Assembly: GCA_021779275.1 (NCBI GenBank)
Contig: JAJYAX010000096.1
Location: 1-6,354, forward strand
Origin: Deltaproteobacteria bacterium
Lineage (GTDB): Bacteria > Desulfobacterota > Desulfobulbia > Desulfobulbales > Desulfocapsaceae
DNA length: 6,354 nt
Reading direction: 5' to 3'
Part shown: positions 1 through 5,672 of the stretch, one piece after another
Layout: each line of letters opens with the position of its first letter
Position numbering within the stretch: the stretch's first letter is position 1
Notes under the pieces: model-generated
Seen by the model: the letters and a program-made list of their open reading frames with translations, nothing else
Told to the model about the DNA's origin: nothing
Databases searched by the model: none
Position numbers and translations under genes: made by a program

Positions 1-52
1 CGCCGATCTTCTCCTGCTCACCGGCGGCAGTTTTGCCGAACTCTGTCAGTAG
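1..52 (+). CDS. 3' end of an unidentified gene (partial)
   Basis: Reading from base 2 gives 16 sense codons, ADLLLLTGGSFAELCQ, then TAG at 50-52. The hydrophobic LLLL strand followed by TGGSF reads like the last beta strand and loop of a globular enzyme. It loosely resembles the C-terminus of folylpolyglutamate synthase (FolC), but 16 residues are too few to name it. The following gene begins 62 bases downstream on the same strand, so the two may be co-transcribed. The other two forward frames are also open across the edge, which weakens the call. Confidence 0.4.
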   Translation, partial: ADLLLLTGGSFAELCQ

Positions 53-114
53 GTTGGAGTTCTCTTCAGGAAGGATCAAGAAAAATATCAGCCATCGCAG
101 CCCGGAGCCATGCC

Positions 115-753
115 ATGATTCCCTCGGATTGTATGAAATATGTGATTCTGACACTCCTTGTCGGCGCCTGGTGCTTTTTGCACAGTGCATTGATATCGGT
201 ATCCGTGACCGGATATCTCCACCGGCGGTTGGGGGAAGCCTTTCGATTCTATAGAATATTCTTCAACGTGATCTCCCTTCTGACCCTGATCCCTGTCGTC
301 ATGTATGCAGATGCAGTGCGGACTGAACCGATATTTCGCTGGGAGGGATATCTGCGGATACTCCAGGTGCTCTTTCTGGGAACGGCTGTTCTCCTGTTTT
401 ACCTGGGCGCGCGCCGGTATGATGCGGGCCGATTCCTGGGGTTCAAACAGCTGCGGGAAGAAATTTCCGGCAAGGGGCTGACCGGCGCCGGTGTCCTGGA
501 TACGGCGGGCGTCCTCGGCATAATACGACACCCCTGGTATCTCGGGTCGCTGTTTCTTCTCTGGCCCAGGCCGCTTGATGTCTCCGCAATTCTCGTCAAC
601 GTGCTGCTCACTGGATATCTCATTGCGGGAGCCTGTCTTGAAGAGAGAAAACTGGTGCGGGAATTTGGGGAGGAATACCATGCCTATCAGAAGAGGGTGT
701 CCATGTTCCTGCCGTATAAGTGGCTGAGGTCGAAAATGCGATCAAGACCGTAA
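115..753 (+). CDS. Membrane methyltransferase, ICMT/NnrU-like family
   Basis: A 212-residue integral membrane protein with about five hydrophobic segments (roughly residues 9-32, 48-66, 80-100, 142-152 and 157-175). The C-terminal half carries the signature of the isoprenylcysteine carboxyl methyltransferase/phospholipid methyltransferase fold: R138-H139-P140-W-Y, then E176-E177 after a membrane segment, then F-G-x2-Y-x2-Y (184-191) and a closing L-P. In this family these residues bind S-adenosylmethionine at the membrane face. The N-terminal W-x2-LHS (19-24) and Y-R-x-F-x-N (46-51) patterns recall the NnrU/MddA-like branch, which includes thiol S-methyltransferases. The methyl acceptor cannot be inferred. 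The ATG at 115 is preceded by GGAG at 104-107. The frame stays open to the left edge, but the upstream translation does not look like protein, and the in-frame ATG at 133 has no ribosome binding site. Confidence 0.85.
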   Translation: MIPSDCMKYVILTLLVGAWCFLHSALISVSVTGYLHRRLGEAFRFYRIFFNVISLLTLIPVVMYADAVRTEPIFRWEGYLRILQVLFLGTAVLLFYLGARRYDAGRFLGFKQLREEISGKGLTGAGVLDTAGVLGIIRHPWYLGSLFLLWPRPLDVSAILVNVLLTGYLIAGACLEERKLVREFGEEYHAYQKRVSMFLPYKWLRSKMRSRP

Positions 754-780
754 GGCATCAGAAAAACGATTCTCCGGCCT

Positions 781-821
781 GTGGAAATTTGGTGTGAATG
801 CTTTGCATTTTCGATTTCCGC
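781..821 (+). other. Nested hairpin in the 754-976 intergenic gap
   Basis: An outer stem pairs 781-788 (GTGGAAAT) with 814-821 (ATTTCCGC), with one G-T wobble at 782/820. An inner perfect hairpin, AATGC-TTT-GCATT, lies at 797-809 and is followed by TTTTC. The element starts 28 bases after the methyltransferase stop. The short inner stem and T run could act as a weak terminator. It could also be a leader structure for the next transcript. No known riboswitch class was recognised. Confidence 0.35.
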
Positions 822-905
822 CGAGGGGAAAAACAGCTCTTCTCTAATGTTTCCAAAGAGTACAGCCGATGAGATACCGTATGGACCGAAACGCCGGATT
901 ATTTA

Positions 906-980
906 ATGGATATGGAGAGAGAGGATGAGACCTTCCAGCAATCAATGCCCTGCAGCACCCTCTTCCAGGTAACCGGATGA
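906..980 (+). CDS. Possible 24-codon upstream ORF overlapping the next start
   Basis: ATG at 906 opens a 24-codon frame (in-frame ATG also at 912) whose TGA at 978-980 overlaps the next gene's start at 977 as ATGA, a typical translational-coupling junction. A second mini-ORF in another frame, ATG at 925 to TAA at 970-972 (15 codons), has a well-placed GGAG at 914-917 and ends 4 bases before the same start. The 24-codon frame has no good ribosome binding site, whereas the 15-codon frame does. The peptides resemble nothing I know. One of them may be a translated leader, or both may be chance. Confidence 0.25.
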   Translation: MDMEREDETFQQSMPCSTLFQVTG

Positions 981-1276
981 TATTCTGCAAGGTCTGCGGA
1001 GAGGCGCTGAATCTCTTCGAAACCCGGGACGAAGAGATCTGCTACGCCTGCCTGCGCAAGGACATAAAGCAAGCGAGACCCGCGCCCGTCCGGGAGACGG
1101 GCGCGATGGATTTTCTGTCGGAAGCGCTTCTCGCCCATGAGGAGGATAAACTCGTGGTCCGTTCGCCGGAGGGCTGGATCTTGTGGAGCGCTCCGGCCAG
1201 CGAAACACATAACCTGGGGGCGATCCTGGCCAGAGCCGGGCGAATCCATGCGATACGAAAAAAGCGGCAGAAATAG
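977..1276 (+). CDS. Small CxxC/CxxC (zinc-ribbon-like) protein
   Basis: A 99-residue protein not recognised as a named family. The N-terminus has two cysteine pairs, C4-x2-C7 and C22-x2-C25, separated by 14 residues. This spacing is typical of a treble-clef or zinc-ribbon knuckle binding one zinc ion. A charged linker follows (26-45), then a mixed region around 55-75 with S-P-E-G-W-I-L-W (63-70), and a basic tail ending IRKKRQK. It has no signal peptide or membrane segment, so it is probably cytoplasmic. ATG at 977 is the only ordinary start in the frame after the stop at 926-928, with AGG at 967-969 as a modest ribosome binding site. The MinD-like ATPase follows on the same strand, so the two probably form an operon, and this protein may be an accessory or adaptor. 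The adaptor role is inference. Confidence 0.65.
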   Translation: MIFCKVCGEALNLFETRDEEICYACLRKDIKQARPAPVRETGAMDFLSEALLAHEEDKLVVRSPEGWILWSAPASETHNLGAILARAGRIHAIRKKRQK

Positions 1277-1306
1277 ACGGGGACGGCGGTCTGCATGGAG
1301 ACTCTC

Positions 1307-1332
1307 TCCTCCGGCATTCTCCGGCCGGAGGA
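1307..1332 (+). repeat. Hairpin and palindrome in the leader of the ATPase gene
   Basis: TCCTCCGG (1307-1314) and CCGGAGGA (1325-1332) form a perfect 8-bp, GC-rich inverted repeat with a 10-base loop. Overlapping it, CTCCGGCCGGAG (1319-1330) is a perfect 12-bp palindrome, so two foldings compete. The right arm contains GGAGGA, a strong anti-16S sequence, but no in-frame start lies at the right distance after it. The element lies between the two genes if the ATPase starts at 1382. It lies within codons 5-13 if the ATPase starts at 1295. It could be an RNA structure tuning translation or a DNA operator. Confidence 0.45.
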
Positions 1333-1381
1333 ATCCCCTCCTTGGCGTGCACATGCAGTCACGATCAGCGGACAGCGGACT

Positions 1382-2293
1382 ATGACGATTACGATTTCGA
1401 TAGGGTCAGGCAAGGGCGGCACCGGGAAGACCATGGTTGCCGCCAACATCGGACTCCTGCTGGCCAGGACCGGCAGGAGAGTCTGCGTCGTCGATCTGGA
1501 TCTGGGAGGAGCCGACATCCATATTCTCTATGGCCTCTTCAGGCCGGAATTCGGCTTGACGGATTTCCTGAACAGAAAGGTTGCGGACCTGGGCGATATT
1601 GTTCAGACCCTCGACGCCTTCGGCGGCCTGCAGATTATTGCCGGCAGCGGCGACACCCTGCGTACCGCCAATATCTCTTTTCAGGAAAAACACCGGCTGC
1701 TGCGAGGCCTTTCCTCGCTTGACGCCGATGTCCTTCTCCTGGACGTTGGGGCGGGCGGCAGCTACCATGCCCTGGATTTTTTTATGTTTTCCGATATTCA
1801 GATTTGCGTGACCAATCCCGAACCGACGGCCATCCTGGATTTTTACAACTTTCTGCAGCTGGCGACCATCCGCCAGGCTCTCAGCGGTTTTCTTTCCCAG
1901 AGCGAGATCGGCAAGGCCCTGAAGGAACGGAACTTTCAGACCTTAACCGAGGTTTTTGCCCTGGCCGATGAGATCCAGCCCGGCGCACGCGAGAAGATTC
2001 AGCAGTCGCTTACCTCCTTCAATCCTCTCCTTGTCACGAATATGGCGGGGGCGAATGCCACGATCAACAAGCTTGGGCTGCGGAAACTCGCCGCCAAATA
2101 TCTCGGCATCTCCATCCCTGACCTCGGTGAAATTCCATATGATACCGCGGTTCAGGAGTCTGTTCGAGCCTATCTCCCGGTTTGTGAATACTTTCCCAAG
2201 GCCCCGGCCTCCCTTGCCCTGGCGGATATCAGCGCCAAACTGGAGAGGGTGATCGACCTCTTCAACAGAAAGCGGCTGAGTCCTGATCGCTAG
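1382..2293 (+). CDS. ParA/MinD-superfamily ATPase (FlhG/MinD-like)
   Basis: A 303-residue cytoplasmic P-loop ATPase. It has the deviant Walker A motif SGKGGTGKT at 9-17, with signature Lys11 and catalytic Lys16. Walker A' is V-V-D38-L-D40-L-G-G-A-D-I-H, and Walker B is L-L-L-D121-V-G-A-G. The strand after Walker B reads CVTNPEPTAILDFYNF, matching the 'T-x-PEPT-x-I' segment of deltaproteobacterial MinD-like proteins. Such ATPases dimerise on ATP and position other proteins, for example flagella or division machinery, but the target here is unknown. The C-terminus (LERVIDLFNRKRL) could form an amphipathic helix like MinD's membrane anchor. I chose ATG 1382 because family members begin just before the P-loop. 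An in-frame ATG at 1295 would add 29 residues unlike the family. Its stop overlaps the MFS stop on the other strand. Confidence 0.88.
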   Translation: MTITISIGSGKGGTGKTMVAANIGLLLARTGRRVCVVDLDLGGADIHILYGLFRPEFGLTDFLNRKVADLGDIVQTLDAFGGLQIIAGSGDTLRTANISFQEKHRLLRGLSSLDADVLLLDVGAGGSYHALDFFMFSDIQICVTNPEPTAILDFYNFLQLATIRQALSGFLSQSEIGKALKERNFQTLTEVFALADEIQPGAREKIQQSLTSFNPLLVTNMAGANATINKLGLRKLAAKYLGISIPDLGEIPYDTAVQESVRAYLPVCEYFPKAPASLALADISAKLERVIDLFNRKRLSPDR

Positions 2294-3504
2294 TCTCTCC
2301 ATAATCTGCCGGCAATGAGCAGGATTGCGGCCTGTAGAAGGAGGATGAGCGCCACGCAGCCGATCCACCCGGTTTGTTTCCAGAAAAAACCCGGCAGGAT
2401 GGAACCCATGCCGCCGCCGAAATAGTAGAGGGCCACATAGAGGCCTGCCGCCGAAGACCGGGCCTGGCCTGCGGCCCTGCCCACATAGCTGGAGGCTGCG
2501 GACTGACAGGCAAAGACACCGGTCGAGGCCAGCGTCAGCCCGGTGATGATCACAGGCAGTGAATGGATCAAGGTCAGGAGCATGCCCGTGACGATGATGC
2601 CGACGGCGATCCGCAAGGTCCGGAGATTGCCGATGCGATCCAGGATCACCCCTGAAACGGGCGTTATCACGGCGCCGATCAGATAGACGGTGAAGATGGC
2701 GCCCAGGGCGGCCGGCCCCAGCAGAAAGGGTTTGTCCGCCAGATAGAAGTTGACATAGGTAAAGGAGGCGACCTGGCAGAACAGGACGTTGAACCCTATC
2801 GCGTAGGTGGCCAGGAGCTGGGGATTCTTCAGGTGCAGGCGCAGGGAGGCCAGGGATGCCGCGGTCCCGGTCTGCCGGACAAATTTCGTGGAGCGGGGCA
2901 GAAACCGCAGGGTGGTAAGACTGCCGAGCAGCGAGATTGCGCTGATAAAGACAAAGGCGACACGCCAGTTGAAATGGGTGGCGCAGAGGCCGGCGATAAA
3001 GCGTCCGGAGAACCCGCCGACAACCGTGCCGGTGACATAGGTCGCCATGGTGGAACCGACGGCCTGCCGCGGGGATTCTTCGCTGATATAGGCCATGGCG
3101 ACGGCGATAATGCCGGGGATAAAGAGTCCCTGCAGAAAACGCCAGCCGATGAGCTGGCTCAGGCTGCCGGATGTCGCCGCCAGGAAGGTGGGCAGGGACA
3201 GACCCAGCATGGCGGCAATGATCACCCGTTTTCTCCCCAGGGTGTCGGCCAGCAGACCGACCAGAGGCGCGGTCAGGGCCACCGCCAGCACCGGGGCGCT
3301 CACCGTCAGGCTGACCATGAGTTCCGAGGCGTGGAAGACTTCCCGGAACCGGGGCAGCAGGGGCTGGGTAACATAGAGATTGATAAAGGTGGCGTAGCCG
3401 GTGACAAACAGGGCGATAAGGACGCCGATCCTGCTGCCGGCGGAGACCTCCCGGGTCCCGGTTGTTTCACGTATCGGTCGTCGTGCTTCTGTGATTCCAG
3501 ACAT
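2290..3504 (-). CDS. MFS transporter, YnfM-like
   Basis: An inner-membrane major facilitator superfamily transporter of about 404 residues with twelve predicted hydrophobic segments, the usual size for the family. The loop between segments 2 and 3 has motif A, GLLADTLGRKR. Other features match my memory of E. coli YnfM: A-Y-I-S-E-E after segment 4, G-G-F-S-G-R-x-I-A-G in segment 5, F-N-W-R before segment 6, and S-S-A-A-G-L-Y-x3-Y-Y near segment 11. It is probably a proton-driven exporter, but the substrate cannot be inferred. The adjacent, divergent LysR gene is its likely regulator. Starts are possible at 3504 (MSGITEAR, preceded by a weak GGGACGAAA) or 3531 (nine residues longer, no evident ribosome binding site). 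I prefer 3504. Its TAG shares CTAG (2290-2293) with the stop of the convergent ATPase gene. Confidence 0.9.
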   Translation of the reverse strand: MSGITEARRPIRETTGTREVSAGSRIGVLIALFVTGYATFINLYVTQPLLPRFREVFHASELMVSLTVSAPVLAVALTAPLVGLLADTLGRKRVIIAAMLGLSLPTFLAATSGSLSQLIGWRFLQGLFIPGIIAVAMAYISEESPRQAVGSTMATYVTGTVVGGFSGRFIAGLCATHFNWRVAFVFISAISLLGSLTTLRFLPRSTKFVRQTGTAASLASLRLHLKNPQLLATYAIGFNVLFCQVASFTYVNFYLADKPFLLGPAALGAIFTVYLIGAVITPVSGVILDRIGNLRTLRIAVGIIVTGMLLTLIHSLPVIITGLTLASTGVFACQSAASSYVGRAAGQARSSAAGLYVALYYFGGGMGSILPGFFWKQTGWIGCVALILLLQAAILLIAGRLWRD

Positions 3505-3531
3505 GGTTTCGTCCCGAGGGTAAAGCCCCAT

Positions 3532-3675
3532 GGATGCGGTGGCTCGAAAAGGCGGAAAGGAGGCGTCCAGTCACACCCCCTCCCGCAGCTGCTTACGGAC
3601 AAGATTACTGTTGCCAGACTAAGATGTCCAATATATTATTAGGCTATAATTGATACTTCATATATATTAATCGCC
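3532..3675. promoter_or_regulatory. Divergent control region of the transporter/LysR pair
   Basis: A 144-base region between divergent genes. The half next to the regulator is very AT-rich (about 3626-3670, with repeated ATATAT/ATTA), in contrast to the GC-rich genes. A second TATAAT lies at 3645-3650 without a matching -35. On the - strand, TTGGAC (3631-3626) and AGTAAT (3609-3604), 16 bp apart, make a weak promoter candidate for the transporter. It would overlap the regulator promoter back to back. LysR proteins usually bind such regions at T-N11-A dyads, but I found no convincing one, so the operator is not placed. Confidence 0.55.
3611..3639 (+). promoter_or_regulatory. Sigma70-type promoter for the LysR gene
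   Basis: TTGCCA (3611-3616) and TATTAT (3634-3639) each differ by one base from the consensus -35 and -10 hexamers, and the spacer is exactly 17 bp. Transcription would start near 3646, leaving a leader of about 30 bases. That leader (3650-3675) is AT-rich and has no Shine-Dalgarno sequence before the ATG at 3676, so translation of the regulator may be weak or rely on an unstructured AU-rich leader. Confidence 0.55.
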
Positions 3676-4572
3676 ATGGAACTCAGACATCTCCGTTATT
3701 TTGTTGCGGTGGCCGAAGAACTGCACTTCGGGCGAGCCGCCAAACGGCTGGCCATGTCCCAGCCGCCCTTGAGCCAGCAGATCAAACTGTTGGAAGAGGA
3801 AATCGGTGTGGTCCTTTTTCTGCGGACCAAGCGGCAGGTGGAGCTTACCGCGGCAGGCGAGGTCTTTCTTGGCGAGGCCAGAAAGGCCATCGCCCAGGCC
3901 GAGCACGCCATCCGGGCAGCCCGGCGGGCCGCGCGCGGCGAGATCGGCCGACTGGCGGTGGGATTCGTCAGCTCAGCGGTCTACGGCCAGGTCCCCTCCA
4001 TCTTCCGTCTGATGCGCAGCCGGTATCCCGGGGTGTCGCTGGTCCTGCAGGACCTGACCAGTGAAGAGCAGGTGGAGGCGGTGAAGGCCAACCGGATCGA
4101 TGTCGGCCTGATCCGTCCCCCCGTCCTTGCCGCGGAGTCGCTGGCCATGCGGGTCATCTGGCGGGAGACCCTGATGGTTGCCCTGCCGGAGGGCAACCCC
4201 CTGGCCCGGGAGGCTGAGATCGCGGTGGAGGCCCTGGCCGGGGAATCCTTCATCCAGATTCCCCGCCATGTCGCGCCGGGATTCTATGATCAGTGTATCC
4301 GGATCTGCGCCCGGGCCGGATTTGCGCCGAAGATCGTGCAGGAGGCCCGGACCACTCCGACCATCGTCAGTCTGATCGCAGGCGGCATGGGCGTATCCAT
4401 CCTTCCTTCCTCGCTTATGAGCCTGCAGCGGTCAGGCGTCGTCTACCGTCCTCTGAAAACCCCGGCGCCCACCACGGATATGGCCGTAATCTGGCGCCCC
4501 GCCGACGAGTCGCCGACCCTTCGCTCTTTTCTGGAGATCATCTGGGAGGTGGCGGAGATCCGGGAGCAGTAG
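3676..4572 (+). CDS. LysR-type transcriptional regulator, YnfL-like
   Basis: A 298-residue LysR-family DNA-binding protein of standard length. The opening M-E-L-R-H-L-R-Y-F-V-A-V-A-E-E-L-H-F-G-R-A-A and following S-Q-P-P-L-S-Q-Q-I form the winged helix-turn-helix (about residues 4-60, recognition helix near 28-40). A coiled linker helix rich in Ala and Arg follows (65-90). The effector-binding domain starts at L-A-V-G-F (about 93) and contains V-G-L-I-R-P and G-G-M-G-V-S-I-L-P near 238-246, typical of the type 2 periplasmic-binding fold. The N-terminus closely resembles my memory of E. coli YnfL, which is also divergent from the transporter gene ynfM. Such regulators usually control the divergent gene and themselves in response to a small ligand, which is unknown here. 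The gene ends 15 bases from the convergent cupin gene. Confidence 0.93.
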   Translation: MELRHLRYFVAVAEELHFGRAAKRLAMSQPPLSQQIKLLEEEIGVVLFLRTKRQVELTAAGEVFLGEARKAIAQAEHAIRAARRAARGEIGRLAVGFVSSAVYGQVPSIFRLMRSRYPGVSLVLQDLTSEEQVEAVKANRIDVGLIRPPVLAAESLAMRVIWRETLMVALPEGNPLAREAEIAVEALAGESFIQIPRHVAPGFYDQCIRICARAGFAPKIVQEARTTPTIVSLIAGGMGVSILPSSLMSLQRSGVVYRPLKTPAPTTDMAVIWRPADESPTLRSFLEIIWEVAEIREQ

Positions 4573-4587
4573 AAAAGGTCCGGGAGG

Positions 4588-4905
4588 TCATTCCTGAGGG
4601 GGTTTTGAGGAGATATCCAGAATCTTTACCGTGCTGTCGAAGGTCTTCCAGCCATGGTGACTGCCTGCAGGGATAAAATAGCACTCAGAGGCCTTCAGCA
4701 CCCGGCGTTCCTGCTCGACAAACATCTCTATCCGGCCTTCCAGGACGATTCCGCACTGATCAAAGGGGTGGGTATGACCGGCATCCTCCTTGCCGGCATC
4801 TATCTGCATGCAGACCATGATCAGGTCATCGCCGATCTCCGCCTTGCTCATGATGCCCGGCCTGAACGTCGCCAGTTCCAGGGTGTCCACGTTCCAGAAA
4901 GCCAT
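4588..4905 (-). CDS. Single-domain cupin protein
   Basis: A 105-residue protein with one small beta-barrel cupin domain, cytoplasmic by the absence of a signal. Motif 1 is visible as G43-H44-T-H46-P-F-D49-Q50 with G57 in V-L-E-G. The usual metal-binding Glu in the H-x-H-P-x-E-Q pattern is replaced by Asp49. Motif 2 is F-I-P79-A-G81-S-H83-H84-G. The histidines should still bind a divalent metal. Proteins of this size include small-molecule isomerases, dioxygenase-like enzymes and ligand sensors, so no activity can be named. The ATG at 4905 is preceded by GGAGG with 5 bases spacing, which decides it over the longer frame from 4950. It lies downstream of pssA on the same strand, with a 140-base gap. 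Confidence 0.85.
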   Translation of the reverse strand: MAFWNVDTLELATFRPGIMSKAEIGDDLIMVCMQIDAGKEDAGHTHPFDQCGIVLEGRIEMFVEQERRVLKASECYFIPAGSHHGWKTFDSTVKILDISSKPPQE

Positions 4906-4977
4906 ATGTTCCTCCGTTATTTTCAATGAAATGATAGAGAGAGGGGTCATCTAACCGAGGACGTCGGCGGAATTGCC

Positions 4978-5026
4978 GGTGCAACAGGGAAAGCCTCGCA
5001 CCCGCTGTCCCTCGATGGAAGGGACA
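4978..5026. repeat. Two adjacent inverted repeats between pssA and the cupin gene
   Basis: GGTGC (4978-4982) pairs with GCACC (4998-5002) across 15 bases. TGTCCCT (5006-5012) pairs perfectly with AGGGACA (5020-5026) across a 7-base loop. They lie 20-68 bases beyond the pssA stop, where a - strand terminator is expected. Neither is followed by a T run on that strand, so a simple intrinsic terminator is not supported. An intercistronic processing or stability element is possible. Confidence 0.35.
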
Positions 5027-5045
5027 CCTGTCTCCTCGTACCGCC

Positions 5046-5672
5046 TCAGAGCTTGGGGATATGGAACCGGCTGATCATCAGCGAGCCCGAAACAGCAAAC
5101 ATCAGGACAAGCGGATGAAGCCTGAAGCCGGCCAGGCTGATCTCGCCGAACCACAGGTCCTGGCCTATCGCACCGGACCATGTCGCCAGCGAGAGAACCA
5201 GGACCAGGAGGATCGAAACCGGTATGGGGGTCCCTTCGAAGTACTTCACCTTGCCGGTCCCTTGCGACAGTGTCTCCGCGGTGACATTGTACCGGGCAAG
5301 GCGTGAGACGCCGCAGGCGACGAAATACGCCAAAATGACGCGGTCGTAGAGACCCTGCATGCCGCAACCGTACCCGATGATGGCGGGGGCCACCCCGAAG
5401 GATATCACATCGGCCAGGGAGTCGAGTTCTCGGCCCAGTATCGAGGTTTTCTGCCGCCACCTGGCGATGCGGCCGTCCAGGACGTCGAATATCAGTGCCA
5501 CCAGGATGAGGCTGCAGGCGAAGTAGACGTGCATCACGTCATGGACCTGAATGTAGGTTATGACGGAGAAGATTGCACCTGTGCCGCAGACGGCATTCGC
5601 CAGGGTGAACCAGTCCGCCAGGTGGAACTCTCGAATCATCGAAAACCGTTTTTTCGGAGTACCTGTCGTCAT
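5046..5672 (-). CDS. pssA: CDP-diacylglycerol--serine O-phosphatidyltransferase
   Basis: A 208-residue inner-membrane enzyme that joins CDP-diacylglycerol and L-serine to make phosphatidylserine and CMP, the committed step toward phosphatidylethanolamine. The CDP-alcohol phosphotransferase signature is complete: D63-x2-D66-G67-x2-A70-R71-x8-G80-x3-D84-x3-D88, where the aspartates bind metal and substrate. The later S-R-L-A-R-Y-N (123-129) and F-E-G-T-P-I-P (145-151) are characteristic of PssA rather than the phosphatidylglycerophosphate synthase PgsA. Several hydrophobic segments cover about 21-40, 48-62, 89-103, 112-120, 152-170 and 186-200. The ATG at 5672 has AAGG upstream. An internal Met12 lacks a site. 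The usual partner gene psd (decarboxylase) is not in the window. A cupin gene follows on the same strand. Confidence 0.93.
   Translation of the reverse strand: MTTGTPKKRFSMIREFHLADWFTLANAVCGTGAIFSVITYIQVHDVMHVYFACSLILVALIFDVLDGRIARWRQKTSILGRELDSLADVISFGVAPAIIGYGCGMQGLYDRVILAYFVACGVSRLARYNVTAETLSQGTGKVKYFEGTPIPVSILLVLVLSLATWSGAIGQDLWFGEISLAGFRLHPLVLMFAVSGSLMISRFHIPKL

Noticed and set aside
88..681. 197-codon - strand frame opposite the methyltransferase
   Set aside because: The + strand frame has family motifs and a ribosome binding site. The antisense translation is hydrophilic with no recognisable pattern.
864..891. Hammerhead-ribozyme-like core (CCGATGAG followed by CCGAAAC)
   Set aside because: The invariant U of CUGAUGA is a C here, the sequence between the two blocks does not form a proper stem II, and no paired stem I with a cleavage site was found.
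2833..3642. 269-codon + strand open frame opposite the MFS gene
   Set aside because: Its translation is a low-complexity Gly/Asp/Gln-rich antisense product of a GC-rich membrane protein gene, and the - strand MFS protein is unmistakable.
4565..4590. Shared terminator between the convergent LysR and cupin genes
   Set aside because: The 15-base gap has no inverted repeat or T run that would support one.
4976..5028. Resemblance to part of a cobalamin riboswitch (GGTGCAACAGGGAA then CGCTGTCCC)
   Set aside because: The conserved B12 box and the GGTG-AA-CC segment are absent, and no + strand gene lies downstream to be controlled.
4951..5460. 169-codon - strand frame overlapping pssA
   Set aside because: It is a shifted frame of pssA, is rich in Arg/Pro, and lacks family motifs. 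The pssA frame has the full catalytic signature.
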